DNA from: Flavobacterium paronense
Lineage (GTDB): Bacteria; Bacteroidota; Bacteroidia; Flavobacteriales; Flavobacteriaceae
NCBI RefSeq assembly: GCF_030409795.1
Contig: NZ_JAUFQN010000019.1
Coordinates: forward strand, 868,001-932,000
Length of the DNA stretch: 64,000 bases
Direction: 5' to 3'
Part shown: in pieces, positions 26,490 to 36,269 of the stretch
Numbering within the stretch: the stretch's first letter is position 1
Layout: each line of letters starts with the position of its first letter
Position numbers and translations under genes: made by a program
Notes under the pieces: generated by a model
Database searches by the model: none
Told to the model about the DNA's origin: nothing
Seen by the model: only the letters and a program-made list of their open reading frames with translations

Positions 26490-27410
26490 ATGAAACAACA
26501 GCCAACGGTTAGTGTTTGCATGATTACGTATGGACACGAGAAATTTATAGCAGAAGCTATAAACAGTGTCTTGATGCAAGAGTGTGATTTTGACGTTGAG
26601 TTAATTATTGCTAACGACTGTTCCCCAGACCAAACAGACCAAGTCATTCAAAATAGTATTGCAAACCATCCTAAAGCTTCTTGGATTAGATACTTTAAGC
26701 ACGATAAAAATTTAGGAATGATGTCTAATTTTATATTTGCGCTACAACAATGTAAAGGAGATTATATTGCGCTCTGTGAAGGAGATGATTATTGGACTGA
26801 TTCGAGTAAATTACAAAAACAAGTTGATTTTTTGAAAGCTAATTTGGATTATGTTATTCATAGTGCTGCAGCTCAAATTTTAAATAAAAACAAATTCGCT
26901 AATGAATACATCGGCTTAGATACTTTATCCAAGAGCTTTACAGTAGAAAATTTTCACAAAAAAAATCATCTGGTTACTTGTACTGTAATGTTTAGAAACT
27001 GTGTCAAAAATTTTCCAAATGACTTTTATGATATTACTTTTGGAGATTGGTATTTGTATGTATTGTTATTAAAAGAGACAAATTTAAAGGCATACCGGTC
27101 TACAGAAATTTTTTCTATTTACAGAATGCATTCTAATGGGTTCATGAATAGTTTGTCATTAATAAATAAATATGAATTACATATCAAACAAATAGTTTAC
27201 ATAAAAAAAATTCTTCAATATAAAGGTTTTTCAAGTGACGTAGCAAAAGTCTTAAATTGGTACAGTTCTGAAAAGTTTAGAATTGAATTGGAAAATAAAA
27301 GCTATTTTTCATCCATTAAAACTTTTTTATACAATTTGTATTTAATTAAATTTAATATAGCATTTAGACCTTATTTGGGGACTATAAAGAAGTTAATTTT
27401 TGTAAAATGA
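26490..27410 (+). CDS. GT2-family glycosyltransferase
   Basis: This 306-residue GT-A enzyme begins with the nucleotide-binding V-S-V-C-M-I-T-Y-G-H-E, then I-I-A-N-D-C-S-P-D, and has the metal-binding acidic motif C-E-G-D-D-Y-W near residue 94-100. The pattern is common in transferases that add hexose or HexNAc to O-antigen units. The C-terminal tail is basic and hydrophobic, consistent with membrane contact. It overlaps the next GT2 gene by four bases, so these are co-translated. Confidence 0.92.
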   Translation: MKQQPTVSVCMITYGHEKFIAEAINSVLMQECDFDVELIIANDCSPDQTDQVIQNSIANHPKASWIRYFKHDKNLGMMSNFIFALQQCKGDYIALCEGDDYWTDSSKLQKQVDFLKANLDYVIHSAAAQILNKNKFANEYIGLDTLSKSFTVENFHKKNHLVTCTVMFRNCVKNFPNDFYDITFGDWYLYVLLLKETNLKAYRSTEIFSIYRMHSNGFMNSLSLINKYELHIKQIVYIKKILQYKGFSSDVAKVLNWYSSEKFRIELENKSYFSSIKTFLYNLYLIKFNIAFRPYLGTIKKLIFVK

Positions 27411-28249
27411 ACAGTACAGTTTCAGTAATAATTCCTTGTTATAACCAAGCACATTTTTTATCAGATGCTTTACATTCAATATTGGAACAAACCTATAATA
27501 ATTGGGAGTGCATTATTGTGAATGACGGAAGTCCTGATAATACAGAAACAATTGCTCAAGATTGGTGCAAAAAAGATGACAGATTTAAGTATTTATATAA
27601 AGAAAACGGTGGTTTAAGTAGTGCGAGAAACTATGGAATTAATGTTGCTAAAGGAGAATATATAGTAACATTAGACGCTGATGATAAGTATGAAAAAACT
27701 TTTTTAAGTAAAGGCGTTGAAATATTAGACAATAATAAAAAAATAGGAGTAGTTAGTAGTTGGGGTTACCGTTTTGTGGGAACTGTGTATTCTGAACTAT
27801 TCAAGCCTGATGGTAAAAACTTAAATGATTTCCTTTTTAAAAATGCAGCTATCGGTACATCACTTTTTAGAAAACAATGTTGGATTGAAGTGCAAGGATA
27901 TGATGAAAATATGAAAAGAGGATACGAAGATTGGGAATTCTACATTCGCGTTGGGAAAAAGGGTTGGGAAATAAAAATAATCGAAGAACCCTTATTTTTT
28001 TATCGTCAGAATCCTGTTTCAATGAGAGCAGCAGCCGTTAGTAATTTTGATAAAGAAATCCGGCTTTACATTTTCAAAAAACATAAAGAACTATATCAAA
28101 ACCATTTTGATGAGACGATAGAGTTCTTATTGAACAGTATAGCATTTAATAAAAAAAATGAGTTGAAACGAATAAATTCCATAGACTTTCGATTAGGGAA
28201 TACTATCCTAAAACCATTCAGATTCTTAATGAAGATTATAAAAAAATGA
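27407..28249 (+). CDS. GT2-family glycosyltransferase
   Basis: This 280-residue GT2 enzyme has V-S-V-I-I-P-C-Y-N-Q-A (5-15), V-N-D-G-S-P-D-N (about 41-48) and the metal site T-L-D-A-D-D-K-Y (about 88-95). The acceptor side shows the R-G-Y-E-D-W-E-F motif (about 168-175) that provides the catalytic base in many GT2 proteins. It overlaps GT2 genes on both sides by four bases. Sugar specificity is unknown. Confidence 0.93.
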   Translation: MNSTVSVIIPCYNQAHFLSDALHSILEQTYNNWECIIVNDGSPDNTETIAQDWCKKDDRFKYLYKENGGLSSARNYGINVAKGEYIVTLDADDKYEKTFLSKGVEILDNNKKIGVVSSWGYRFVGTVYSELFKPDGKNLNDFLFKNAAIGTSLFRKQCWIEVQGYDENMKRGYEDWEFYIRVGKKGWEIKIIEEPLFFYRQNPVSMRAAAVSNFDKEIRLYIFKKHKELYQNHFDETIEFLLNSIAFNKKNELKRINSIDFRLGNTILKPFRFLMKIIKK

Positions 28250-29172
28250 AGCCGATTGTCTCAATTATAATGGCAACCTACAATAGAGCACACTTTATAG
28301 TAGAAACCTTAACTTCAATACAAAATCAAACTTTTCAGGATTGGGAATGTATTATTATTGATGATGGAGGAACAGATAACACAGAAGAGGTCATTAATGA
28401 TTTTTTAGATAAGGATAAAAGGTTTCGATTCTTAAAAAGAACAGCAGATTATCAAAAAGGATTACCTGGCTGTAGAAATTACGGATTGGATTTAGCCACA
28501 GGAAAATACGTTATTTTCTATGACGATGACGATATTGTTCATCCACAAAATCTAGAATTGTGTACCAAAGAATTGGATAAAAACCCTATTTCATTTTGCA
28601 GATATGAAAGGGCAGCATTTTCGGGTGATTTTGATTATGCATTTGATTTATCAACTCAATATGAATCGTTCTATATTGATAAAAATGATATCGAAGCACT
28701 ATTAAAAAATGAGCTTCCATTCAATTCCTGTGCTGTAATGTGGAAGAAAGATTGTTTCAACGAAAATAAATTTGTTGAACATTTAATGTATGCCGAAGAA
28801 TGGGAACTTTATTCCAGAATATTATCAACGGGTGTAATCGGAATTTCAATCGAGAAAATACTTTTTTTCGGAAGAAAACATACTAATTCAAACACAGGTG
28901 AATTCTATTCGGATAATCCAGTGCGGAGAAAATCTTATGCAGACGCAATACTTTTAGTAGTCAAAAACCTCAAGGAAAAAAAGTTACTAAATTATTCTTT
29001 GAAGCGTTATTTCATTAGTATATCATTTAAACTTAAAGAATTTAATTTATACAAGAGGTTAATTGATACTTTTGAATTTACTACTTTTGAAAAACTAAAA
29101 TGGCAGTGGTTTTATTTCGTGTTACCTTTAAGATTGAAATTTACCAAAATAAAAAATGCAGCGATTAAATAA
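28246..29172 (+). CDS. GT2-family glycosyltransferase
   Basis: This 308-residue GT2 enzyme has V-S-I-I-M-A-T-Y-N-R-A (5-15), I-D-D-G-G-T-D-N-T (about 39-47), a run of aspartates F-Y-D-D-D-D-I-V-H-P (about 91-100) at the metal site, and a later Y-A-E-E-W-E-L-Y acceptor motif. It is the third in a co-translated GT2 trio (26490-29172), which would add consecutive sugars. A 10-base gap separates it from the epimerase gene. Confidence 0.93.
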   Translation: MKPIVSIIMATYNRAHFIVETLTSIQNQTFQDWECIIIDDGGTDNTEEVINDFLDKDKRFRFLKRTADYQKGLPGCRNYGLDLATGKYVIFYDDDDIVHPQNLELCTKELDKNPISFCRYERAAFSGDFDYAFDLSTQYESFYIDKNDIEALLKNELPFNSCAVMWKKDCFNENKFVEHLMYAEEWELYSRILSTGVIGISIEKILFFGRKHTNSNTGEFYSDNPVRRKSYADAILLVVKNLKEKKLLNYSLKRYFISISFKLKEFNLYKRLIDTFEFTTFEKLKWQWFYFVLPLRLKFTKIKNAAIK

Positions 29173-29182
29173 CTAGATTTTC

Positions 29183-30136
29183 ATGACATTTGACAACTCA
29201 AAAATATTAATTACAGGCGGTTTTGGCGCATTAGGACTAAATCTAATTCAATACCTAAAAGAAAATTTTAATTGCTCTATTCACATTATAGACAACTTTA
29301 GTGCAGGACATATTAATTTCTCAAATGATTATGAGTTCACCTACATTGATATTGGCAATACCGAAAAAGTAAATTCTTTTTTTAGCAATTATAAACCAAA
29401 TTATATATTTCATTTAGCTGCACATTTTGCTAATCAAAACTCTGTCGACCATCCTTTGTCTGATATAAATACCAATATCGTTGGATTGGTAAATTTGTTT
29501 GAAACCCAAAAGAATAACACAGAACTCAAAAAAATACTATTCGCAAGTTCAAGTTGTGTTTATGGAAATCACGAAATAATGTCTGAAGAAATAAATGTTT
29601 CTCCTTATGACACACCATACGCCATCAACAAGTACGTTGGTGAGTTGTATGCAAAATATTATTCAGAAATTCACAATATTCCAGTAGTTAGTGTTAGGAT
29701 TTTTAACAGTTTTGGACCAGGAGAAATGTCGGGAAATTACAGAAATGTAGTACCCAATTTTATTCATAAAGCACTATTGAATCAACCAATTTATATTACC
29801 GGAACAGGAAACGAAACCCGAGATTTCACCTATGTTTTAGATACGGTACATTTAATAGTAAAACTAGCTACTTCCGAATTTTATCAAGCTGAAATATTCA
29901 ACGGCGGCACTGGAAATAAATTGAAAATTATTACGTTAGCTCAAAAAATCATCGAGTTAACGAATTCAAAATCAGAAATAATATTTACCGAACCAAGAAA
30001 TTGGGATCATGTAAAAGACAGATGTTCTAATATAGAAAAATCACAAAAACTACTCGATTACAATCCAAATTATGATTTTGAACTCGGATTAATCCATACT
30101 ATTAATTGGATAAAAGCCAAACTACAAATTACCTAG
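29183..30136 (+). CDS. NAD-dependent sugar epimerase/dehydratase (extended SDR)
   Basis: This 317-residue extended SDR has the NAD motif T-G-G-F-G-A-L-G (11-18), S-S-S-C-V-Y-G with the catalytic serine, and Y-A-I-N-K (catalytic Tyr and Lys) about residues 146-150. The late motif T-R-D-F-T-Y-V-L-D-T is typical of nucleotide-sugar 4-epimerases and 4,6-dehydratases. It probably interconverts UDP- or dTDP-sugars for the locus. Exact reaction cannot be read. The next gene starts 11 bases downstream. Confidence 0.9.
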   Translation: MTFDNSKILITGGFGALGLNLIQYLKENFNCSIHIIDNFSAGHINFSNDYEFTYIDIGNTEKVNSFFSNYKPNYIFHLAAHFANQNSVDHPLSDINTNIVGLVNLFETQKNNTELKKILFASSSCVYGNHEIMSEEINVSPYDTPYAINKYVGELYAKYYSEIHNIPVVSVRIFNSFGPGEMSGNYRNVVPNFIHKALLNQPIYITGTGNETRDFTYVLDTVHLIVKLATSEFYQAEIFNGGTGNKLKIITLAQKIIELTNSKSEIIFTEPRNWDHVKDRCSNIEKSQKLLDYNPNYDFELGLIHTINWIKAKLQIT

Positions 30137-30147
30137 TGAGCAATTCA

Positions 30148-31398
30148 ATGAAAAAAAAAATTATTTTTATTGCAGAATCCATCAACGTTAATGATAGTAG
30201 CTGTACAAAATGTAATGTAGCGCTAATACAAAACATGGCTTCAATCGGACACGAAGTTATAGTTTACCATTATACAAGAAGACCGATTCATATTGATAAC
30301 ATTGATTGCAGACCAATAAAAGAAATTAAATGGAGCGTAAATTATATTTTAAGTAAAAGCCAAGCGGTCTTTCAAAGAACCTTTGAAATTTACGTCCATC
30401 ATTTTTTTGAAAAAATATTTGGTTTCTCTTTTACGCTTTTCAACGATGTAAATTCTATCAAACGAACTATAAAAGAAGTCATAAAACTAAACCCTGATTT
30501 GATTGTTACCGTTAGTAAAGGAACAAGTTTTAGACCACACTACGCCATGCTTTCCTTCCCGGAAGTTCATCATAAATGGCTGGCAAATATTCACGATCCA
30601 TATCCTTTTCATTTTAATCCAAGACCTTATAATTGGGTTGAATCTGGTTATGCCAAAAAAGAAAAATGGTTCGGACAAGTAGCAGAAAAAGCTAAATATG
30701 CTTCTTTTCCAAGTCAACTTTTAAAAGAATGGATGGGAAGCTATTTCCCAAATTTTTTAAAATCAGGAGTAGTAATTCCGCATCAAATCAGTGAACAAAA
30801 AAGAAGCGATGCCGTTTTGCCTGATTTTTTTAACGCTTCCAAATTCAATTTACTTCATGCGGGTGTATTAATGAGACCAAGATCTCCAAAGGGATTATTA
30901 GAAGCTTATTCACTGTTTCTAAAAAATACGCCATCAGCACAAAATGATTCCGCACTTTTATTATTAGGACCAGTCTATGAATCACATATTGGTTTAATGG
31001 AAGATTATGCTAAAGATTCAACTACTATTTTTGTACAACCTTATCACATTCCGTTTGATCTAATATACAAACTGCAAAAACAAGTTTCTGTTAATATTAT
31101 TTTAGAAGCAAAATCGGAAATAAGTCCTTTTCTTCCGGGTAAGTTTCCTCATTGTATAGATGCTAATAAACCATTATTACTTTTGTCTCCCTATTACAGC
31201 GAAACAAAACGATTGTTGGGAAATGATTATGAATTTTGGGCTGAAATTGATGATGTAGAAGCTATTACAAGTCATATTCAAAAAATGTACACTAGTTGGA
31301 AAAACGATAAAGCTAATTTTCTTCTAAATCGAAAAGATTTAATAGACTATTGTTCGGAAAGTCATCTTATAAAAGTTATGGATGAATTGTTATCATGA
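30148..31398 (+). CDS. GT4-like glycosyltransferase
   Basis: This 416-residue protein is a GT-B type transferase with I-I-F-I-A-E-S-I-N-V at the start and a cysteine-bearing S-S-C-T-K-C-N-V segment. The Rossmann halves include H-K-W-L-A-N-I-H-D-P-Y-P-F-H and the C-terminal domain opens at L-L-H-A-G-V-L-M-R-P-R-S-P-K-G. A classical E-x7-E is not obvious; F-L-P-G-K-F-P-H-C-I-D-A-N-K-P stands where the sugar-binding loop is expected. I chose the ATG at 30148, just after the epimerase stop; an in-frame start at 30106 would overlap that gene by 31 bases. It overlaps the next gene by four bases. Confidence 0.8.
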   Translation: MKKKIIFIAESINVNDSSCTKCNVALIQNMASIGHEVIVYHYTRRPIHIDNIDCRPIKEIKWSVNYILSKSQAVFQRTFEIYVHHFFEKIFGFSFTLFNDVNSIKRTIKEVIKLNPDLIVTVSKGTSFRPHYAMLSFPEVHHKWLANIHDPYPFHFNPRPYNWVESGYAKKEKWFGQVAEKAKYASFPSQLLKEWMGSYFPNFLKSGVVIPHQISEQKRSDAVLPDFFNASKFNLLHAGVLMRPRSPKGLLEAYSLFLKNTPSAQNDSALLLLGPVYESHIGLMEDYAKDSTTIFVQPYHIPFDLIYKLQKQVSVNIILEAKSEISPFLPGKFPHCIDANKPLLLLSPYYSETKRLLGNDYEFWAEIDDVEAITSHIQKMYTSWKNDKANFLLNRKDLIDYCSESHLIKVMDELLS

Positions 31399-32300
31399 GC
31401 CAAATTAAAGTATCATTCTTAATTTCAACCAAGAATCGTTGTGAAGATTTACTGCTAACCTTACATAAAATAAAGCATTTATTTGGTAGTAATGTTGACT
31501 GTGTTGTTTTTGATGATGGTTCGACGGATACTACATTTGAAAAAACCAAAACCATGTTTCCTGAAGTAGTTTTGCTTCGGAATGAGGTTTCCAAAGGTTA
31601 CATTTATTGCAGAAATAAAATGCTTAATCAAACCAAAGCCGATTTCGCAATTTCACTTGATGATGACGCCCATTTTTTAACTGAAAACCCTTTAGAAATT
31701 ATTCAAAATTATTTTTCAGAAAATAAACATTGCGGATTGATTGCTACTAGAATATTTTGGAATACATCCGAAAACAAAAATAGTAACACCAACGAAATTC
31801 CGGAAAAAGTAAAAGGGTTTGTAGGTTGTGGTCACATTTGGCGAATGAAGGCATGGCGAGAAATTCCAAATTATCCCGAGTGGTATGAATTTTATGGCGA
31901 AGAAAATTTTGCTTCTCTACAACTTTTGAAAGCGAAATGGGAAGTGCACTATGTTCCGCAAATTTTCGTACAACACCGCGTTAATTTAAAAAACAGAACG
32001 CAAACCAACAATGATTTTGCCTTTCGATACAGAAGGTCATTGCGAGCAGATTGGTACAATTATTTTCTTTTTTTTCCAATGAGTAAAATTCCAAGAAGAA
32101 TAATGTATTCAATTGGAATGCAAAGTGTGAAAATCTTTAAAGGGAATTTAAAAGTAGTTTCTCCTTTGTTTAGGGCAATTTTTGACCTAATTATTGCTGC
32201 ACCAAAATTGATATCCAACAGAAATGCTTTAAGCTCAGAAGAATATAGCGATTACCTCAAATTAAACGAAACAAAAATATATTGGAAACCAGAAAAATAG
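31395..32300 (+). CDS. GT2-family glycosyltransferase
   Basis: This 301-residue GT2 enzyme starts with V-S-F-L-I-S-T-K-N-R-C-E-D, followed by F-D-D-G-S-T-D (about 40-46) and the metal site S-L-D-D-D-A-H-F (about 88-95). The acceptor-side motif is F-Y-G-E-E-N-F-A (about 165-172). It resembles enzymes that add rhamnose-like or HexNAc residues, without a firm assignment. It directly precedes the nonulosonic acid genes, with a 30-base gap before neuB. Confidence 0.92.
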   Translation: MSQIKVSFLISTKNRCEDLLLTLHKIKHLFGSNVDCVVFDDGSTDTTFEKTKTMFPEVVLLRNEVSKGYIYCRNKMLNQTKADFAISLDDDAHFLTENPLEIIQNYFSENKHCGLIATRIFWNTSENKNSNTNEIPEKVKGFVGCGHIWRMKAWREIPNYPEWYEFYGEENFASLQLLKAKWEVHYVPQIFVQHRVNLKNRTQTNNDFAFRYRRSLRADWYNYFLFFPMSKIPRRIMYSIGMQSVKIFKGNLKVVSPLFRAIFDLIIAAPKLISNRNALSSEEYSDYLKLNETKIYWKPEK

Positions 32301-32330
32301 TTATTTTTACTTCCATTACAACCTATTTTA

Positions 32331-33338
32331 ATGAACCATAAACCGTATTTAATTGCTGAAATTGCGCAAGCTCACGATGGAAGTTTGGGTATTCTCCATT
32401 CCTATATTGATGCTGTTGCTAAAACAGGCGTTCAGGCTATAAAATTTCAAATGCACATAGCGGAAGCTGAAAGCAGCATTCATGAGCCTTTTCGAGTAAA
32501 ATTTTCCAAAGAAGATGCAACGCGTTACGATTATTGGAAACGAATGGAATTTTCATTGGAACAATGGAAAGATATCAAAAAACATTGTGATGAAGTAGGT
32601 TTGGATTTTATTTGTTCCCCTTTTAGTAATCTTGCTGTTGATTGGTTAGAAGAAGTTGGTGTTCATACCTATAAAATAGGTTCGGGTGAAGTAAATAATT
32701 TACTGTTGTTGGAAAAAATTACAAGAACTGCTAAACCAATTATCATTTCCTCAGGAATGAGCAGCTTTGCTGAATTAGATAAAACAGTAGCATTTTTGAA
32801 AAGTAAAAACGCCAAGTTTTCTATTTTGCAATGCACGACTGCTTATCCAACAATGCCAAAACAATATGGATTGAATGTTATCAATGAATTGAAAGAACGT
32901 TACAAGGTTCCGATAGGTTTTTCAGATCATTCGTCAAAGATTGCTACCGGAATTGCCGCTGTTGCAACTGGTGCTGAAATTTTAGAATTTCATGTGGTCT
33001 TCCATCGCGATATTTTTGGTCCGGATGCAGTTGCGTCTTTAACTATCGAAGAAATCAAACAGTTGGTCGAGGCAGTAACTGAGATTTATTTAGCAAAGCA
33101 GAATCCAATCAATAAAAACGATAACAATGCTTTCAAAGAACTAAAATCTATCTTTGAAAAATCATTAGCCATCAATAAAGATTTACCAATTGGGCACACT
33201 ATTACTTTTGAAGATTTAGAAAGTAAAAAACCAAAAGGTTTTGGTATTCCAGCTCAAAATTTTGCAGCAGTTATTGGCAGAAAATTGAGTAACAACAAAT
33301 CCAAATGGGATTTCTTGAATGAAGAAGATTTAGCATGA
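32331..33338 (+). CDS. neuB: NeuB-family nonulosonate synthase (sialic/legionaminic acid synthase)
   Basis: This 335-residue enzyme condenses phosphoenolpyruvate with a six-carbon amino sugar to make a nine-carbon nonulosonic acid. The TIM-barrel core shows I-A-E-I-A-Q-A-H-D-G-S (8-18), I-K-F-Q-M, C-S-P-F-S-N and Y-K-I-G-S-G-E. A C-terminal SAF/antifreeze-like domain runs from about residue 275, with A-V-I-G-R-K-L. Length fits NeuB/LegI. It overlaps neuC by four bases. Sialic versus legionaminic acid cannot be separated by eye; the PglF/E/D-like genes elsewhere in the locus favour legionaminic acid. Confidence 0.93.
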   Translation: MNHKPYLIAEIAQAHDGSLGILHSYIDAVAKTGVQAIKFQMHIAEAESSIHEPFRVKFSKEDATRYDYWKRMEFSLEQWKDIKKHCDEVGLDFICSPFSNLAVDWLEEVGVHTYKIGSGEVNNLLLLEKITRTAKPIIISSGMSSFAELDKTVAFLKSKNAKFSILQCTTAYPTMPKQYGLNVINELKERYKVPIGFSDHSSKIATGIAAVATGAEILEFHVVFHRDIFGPDAVASLTIEEIKQLVEAVTEIYLAKQNPINKNDNNAFKELKSIFEKSLAINKDLPIGHTITFEDLESKKPKGFGIPAQNFAAVIGRKLSNNKSKWDFLNEEDLA

Positions 33339-34495
33339 GTACAACCAGAAAAATAGCTGTTGTTATTACAGCCAGACCATCTTATAGCCGTGTAAAAACG
33401 GTTTTGACTGCCATTAAAAAGCATCCTGAATTAGAACTCCAACTAATAGTAGCAGCATCTGCTTTACTAGACAGGTATGGAAGTGCAGTTAATTACATTG
33501 AAAAAGATGGATTTGAAATTGCCGCCAAAGTTTTTAATGTTTTAGAAGGTGAAAATCTAACTGCAGCAGCAAAAACTACGGGTATCGGAATTCTTGAATT
33601 GTCCACAGTTTTTGATAATCTCCGACCGGATATTGTAGTCACTGTTGCCGATCGCTTTGAAACGATGGCGACTGCTATTTCAGCTTCTTATATGAACATC
33701 CCGTTGGCTCACATTCAAGGTGGAGAAGTAACGGGAAACATTGACGAAAAAGTGCGTCATGCCATCACAAAATTAGCGGATTATCATTTTGTAGCCTCAG
33801 AGAATGCCAGAGACAGAGTAATTCAGTTAGGAGAAAATCCAGCGATGGTTTTTAATACGGGTTGCCCTTCTATTGATATAGCTAAAGAAATATTAAATAC
33901 GACTTCACTAACTTTCAATCCCTATGAAAAATATGGAGGTGTTGGTTCTCAACCTAATTTAGATAACGGTTATCTTGTGGTGATGCAGCATCCGGTAACA
34001 AATGAATACCAAGATTCTAGAAAACATATCGAAGCAACCTTGCGTGCCATACAAAATAGTAATAAGCCAACGCTGTGGTTTTGGCCCAATGTTGATGCTG
34101 GTGCTGATGGAACTTCATCTGGAATTCGTTCTTTCAGAGAACAATATAAAATGGAGAATGTGCATTTTTTTAAAAACATGGATGGAAACGATTTTTTAAG
34201 CTTGTTGCATAATTCGTTATGTTTAGTAGGAAATTCAAGTGTTGGTATTCGTGAGTGCAGCTATCTTGGTGTTCCAACAGTGAATATTGGTTCGAGACAA
34301 AACCGCCGTGACCGTGGTAAGAATGTTCTAGATGTTTCCTATGATGAAAACGATATTGCTGCTGCAATAAATACTATTTTAGAAAAAAATTCTCGCGAAA
34401 CGTCCCAAGTTTATGGTGGCGGTGATGCGGGTGAAAGAATAGCTAAATTATTAAAAGAGTTGCCTTTACAGTTTCATAAAACAATTACTTATTAA
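33335..34495 (+). CDS. neuC: NeuC/LegG-type hydrolysing UDP-HexNAc 2-epimerase
   Basis: This 386-residue GT-B-like epimerase carries I-T-A-R-P-S-Y-S-R (11-19), V-A-D-R-F-E-T (about 106-112), H-I-Q-G-G-E-V-T-G-N-I-D-E and V-G-N-S-S-V-G-I-R-E. It hydrolyses UDP-GlcNAc, or UDP-2,4-diacetamido-2,4,6-trideoxyglucose in the legionaminic route, to give the free 2-epimerised sugar for NeuB. It is co-translated with neuB through a four-base overlap. The two together are a complete entry into nonulosonic acid synthesis. Confidence 0.94.
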   Translation: MSTTRKIAVVITARPSYSRVKTVLTAIKKHPELELQLIVAASALLDRYGSAVNYIEKDGFEIAAKVFNVLEGENLTAAAKTTGIGILELSTVFDNLRPDIVVTVADRFETMATAISASYMNIPLAHIQGGEVTGNIDEKVRHAITKLADYHFVASENARDRVIQLGENPAMVFNTGCPSIDIAKEILNTTSLTFNPYEKYGGVGSQPNLDNGYLVVMQHPVTNEYQDSRKHIEATLRAIQNSNKPTLWFWPNVDAGADGTSSGIRSFREQYKMENVHFFKNMDGNDFLSLLHNSLCLVGNSSVGIRECSYLGVPTVNIGSRQNRRDRGKNVLDVSYDENDIAAAINTILEKNSRETSQVYGGGDAGERIAKLLKELPLQFHKTITY

Positions 34496-34525
34496 TAATA
34501 TAACTTTATTAAAAGTTAAAAAAAT

Positions 34526-35401
34526 ATGATGATTAGAAAGTTGCAGTTTTACAGATTAAATCTAAAAAATACAATAAAAATATTTTATTTCCTTTTCTGT
34601 AGATTTTTTAAAAGAAATATCACTGATGAACAGAATCAATTATATAACTTTTATTTTCACCTAATTCGCTATAATGGTTATTTAAAGAAAGAAGATAAAG
34701 ACTATTTCACTTCCTTTTATCCTACTTTAGACATTACGATTCGTGTTAGAAAAAGAACATCCAGCGATTTAAGAATTTTTGAACTTATTTTTTATTATCA
34801 AGAATATAAAGAAGTTGTAGCTACTTTTAAGAAGTATTTTAGCAATGATAATGCATTGAATATTATTGATGCAGGAAGTAATATAGGTTTGGCTTCGGTC
34901 TATTTTTCTAAGCATTTTCAAAATAGTAGTTTAATTGCCATTGAACCCGACACGGCTAATTTTAATAATTTAGTCTTTAATTTGGATAACAATGGCTTGC
35001 AAAACAGCTTTAAAATTAAAGGCGGACTTTGGAGTAGTAATACAAATCTAAAAATCATTGCTGATTTTAGAGACAAGCAAGATTGGTCTTTTAGAGTAGA
35101 AGAGACAGTTGAAGAAAGCGATGTTAAAGCTTATTCCGTCCAATATCTAATGAAACAATATAATTTTGATACAATAGATATATTTAAAATTGATATTGAA
35201 GGTTCTGAAAAAGAAATTTTTACTAATCCTAAATCAGATACTTCTTTTTTGTCAATTACCAAATGCATAGTAATTGAAATACATGATGAATTTGATTGTA
35301 GAGAAGATATTTATAAAGTATTGACTAATTATAATTTTGAATTTCATCAGCACGGTGAACTTACTGTTGGGATAAATAAAAATTTAAAGGAATTATTTTG
35401 A
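34526..35401 (+). CDS. FkbM-family methyltransferase
   Basis: This 291-residue protein carries the FkbM methyltransferase domain in its second half. Motif I reads I-I-D-A-G-S-N-I-G-L-A-S (about 113-124), then L-I-A-I-E-P-D-T-A-N-F, and F-K-I-D-I-E-G-S-E-K-E (about 214-224), which is the family hallmark. It is expected to O-methylate a sugar of the glycan. The N-terminal 100 residues are basic and include a hydrophobic patch. It sits between neuC and neuA, so the nonulosonic acid cassette is not contiguous. A second ATG follows the first immediately. Confidence 0.9.
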   Translation: MMIRKLQFYRLNLKNTIKIFYFLFCRFFKRNITDEQNQLYNFYFHLIRYNGYLKKEDKDYFTSFYPTLDITIRVRKRTSSDLRIFELIFYYQEYKEVVATFKKYFSNDNALNIIDAGSNIGLASVYFSKHFQNSSLIAIEPDTANFNNLVFNLDNNGLQNSFKIKGGLWSSNTNLKIIADFRDKQDWSFRVEETVEESDVKAYSVQYLMKQYNFDTIDIFKIDIEGSEKEIFTNPKSDTSFLSITKCIVIEIHDEFDCREDIYKVLTNYNFEFHQHGELTVGINKNLKELF

Positions 35402-35457
35402 GCTTCTGTTGATAGGATTAAATAGTATTACAACATAATAACCAAAAAAATAGAAAA

Positions 35458-36264
35458 TTGATTTCAATACTAATAAGAAATAAAAACGAAGGAGTTGCAT
35501 TAGAAAGAGCTTTGCAAAGTATAAAAAAGCAAAACTTTACGGTTCCTTATGAAATTGTTTTAATTGATGACAATTCATCTGATAATTCCGTATCAATTGC
35601 TCAAAAGCATGGTTGTCAAGTTGTTCAATTAGACAAAAAATTCACTTATGGCTATGCAATCAATTTTGGTGTTAAACAGTGTCAATATGATATTATAGTT
35701 TTATTGAGTTCACACAATATCCTCTTATCAAACGATTTCCCCGAAAAATTAATTAGTTATTTTGAAGATAAAAATGTTGCTGCGGTTCGTTGTACACCTG
35801 TTGCAAATAGTAAACAAGTAGAACAATCCTTAAAAAGTAGTCTGTCTATAACTAAAGAAAATTATGACCATAAAAAAGATTGGCAAAATTTAATAATTGC
35901 CAATTGTTCTGCCATAAGAAAATCAGTTGCAATCGACTTATTGTTTAATGAAGCAATACGTTCTAATGAAGAAAAACTCTGGTCGTTAGATGTCATCGAA
36001 AAAGGGTTTACTATTATTTCTAATGTTCCTTGTTATTATTTGTACAACAAAAAAAACAATTACAAAGCTGAAGTTCGAGATGTAATTTCTAAATATCAAA
36101 TAGATGGAATAAAACCAATAAGCTTGAGTTATTATTTTTTAAATTTAATTAAGTCTTTTCCATGGGCTTTTAAAATAGCTTTTACTAATTGGTTTACCAA
36201 TATTAAGATGAGGACTAGCATATTAAAAGCAACTTTCAAATATAGTAAGGGTCAATATAAATAA
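35458..36264 (+). CDS. GT2-like glycosyltransferase lacking a clear DxD
   Basis: This 268-residue protein has a GT2 front end: S-I-L-I-R-N-K-N-E-G (3-12) and L-I-D-D-N-S-S-D-N-S (about 38-47). Where the metal-binding DxD should be it reads V-L-L-S-S-H-N-I-L-L-S (about 81-91), with no paired acidic residues. Such S-x-H variants occur in some GT2 branches, so it may still be active. The frame begins with TTG at 35458, preceded by a 56-base gap; no suitable ATG exists. It lies just before neuA, making it one candidate for a nonulosonate-linked transfer step. Confidence 0.83.
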   Translation: MISILIRNKNEGVALERALQSIKKQNFTVPYEIVLIDDNSSDNSVSIAQKHGCQVVQLDKKFTYGYAINFGVKQCQYDIIVLLSSHNILLSNDFPEKLISYFEDKNVAAVRCTPVANSKQVEQSLKSSLSITKENYDHKKDWQNLIIANCSAIRKSVAIDLLFNEAIRSNEEKLWSLDVIEKGFTIISNVPCYYLYNKKNNYKAEVRDVISKYQIDGIKPISLSYYFLNLIKSFPWAFKIAFTNWFTNIKMRTSILKATFKYSKGQYK

Positions 36265-36269
36265 TTTAA

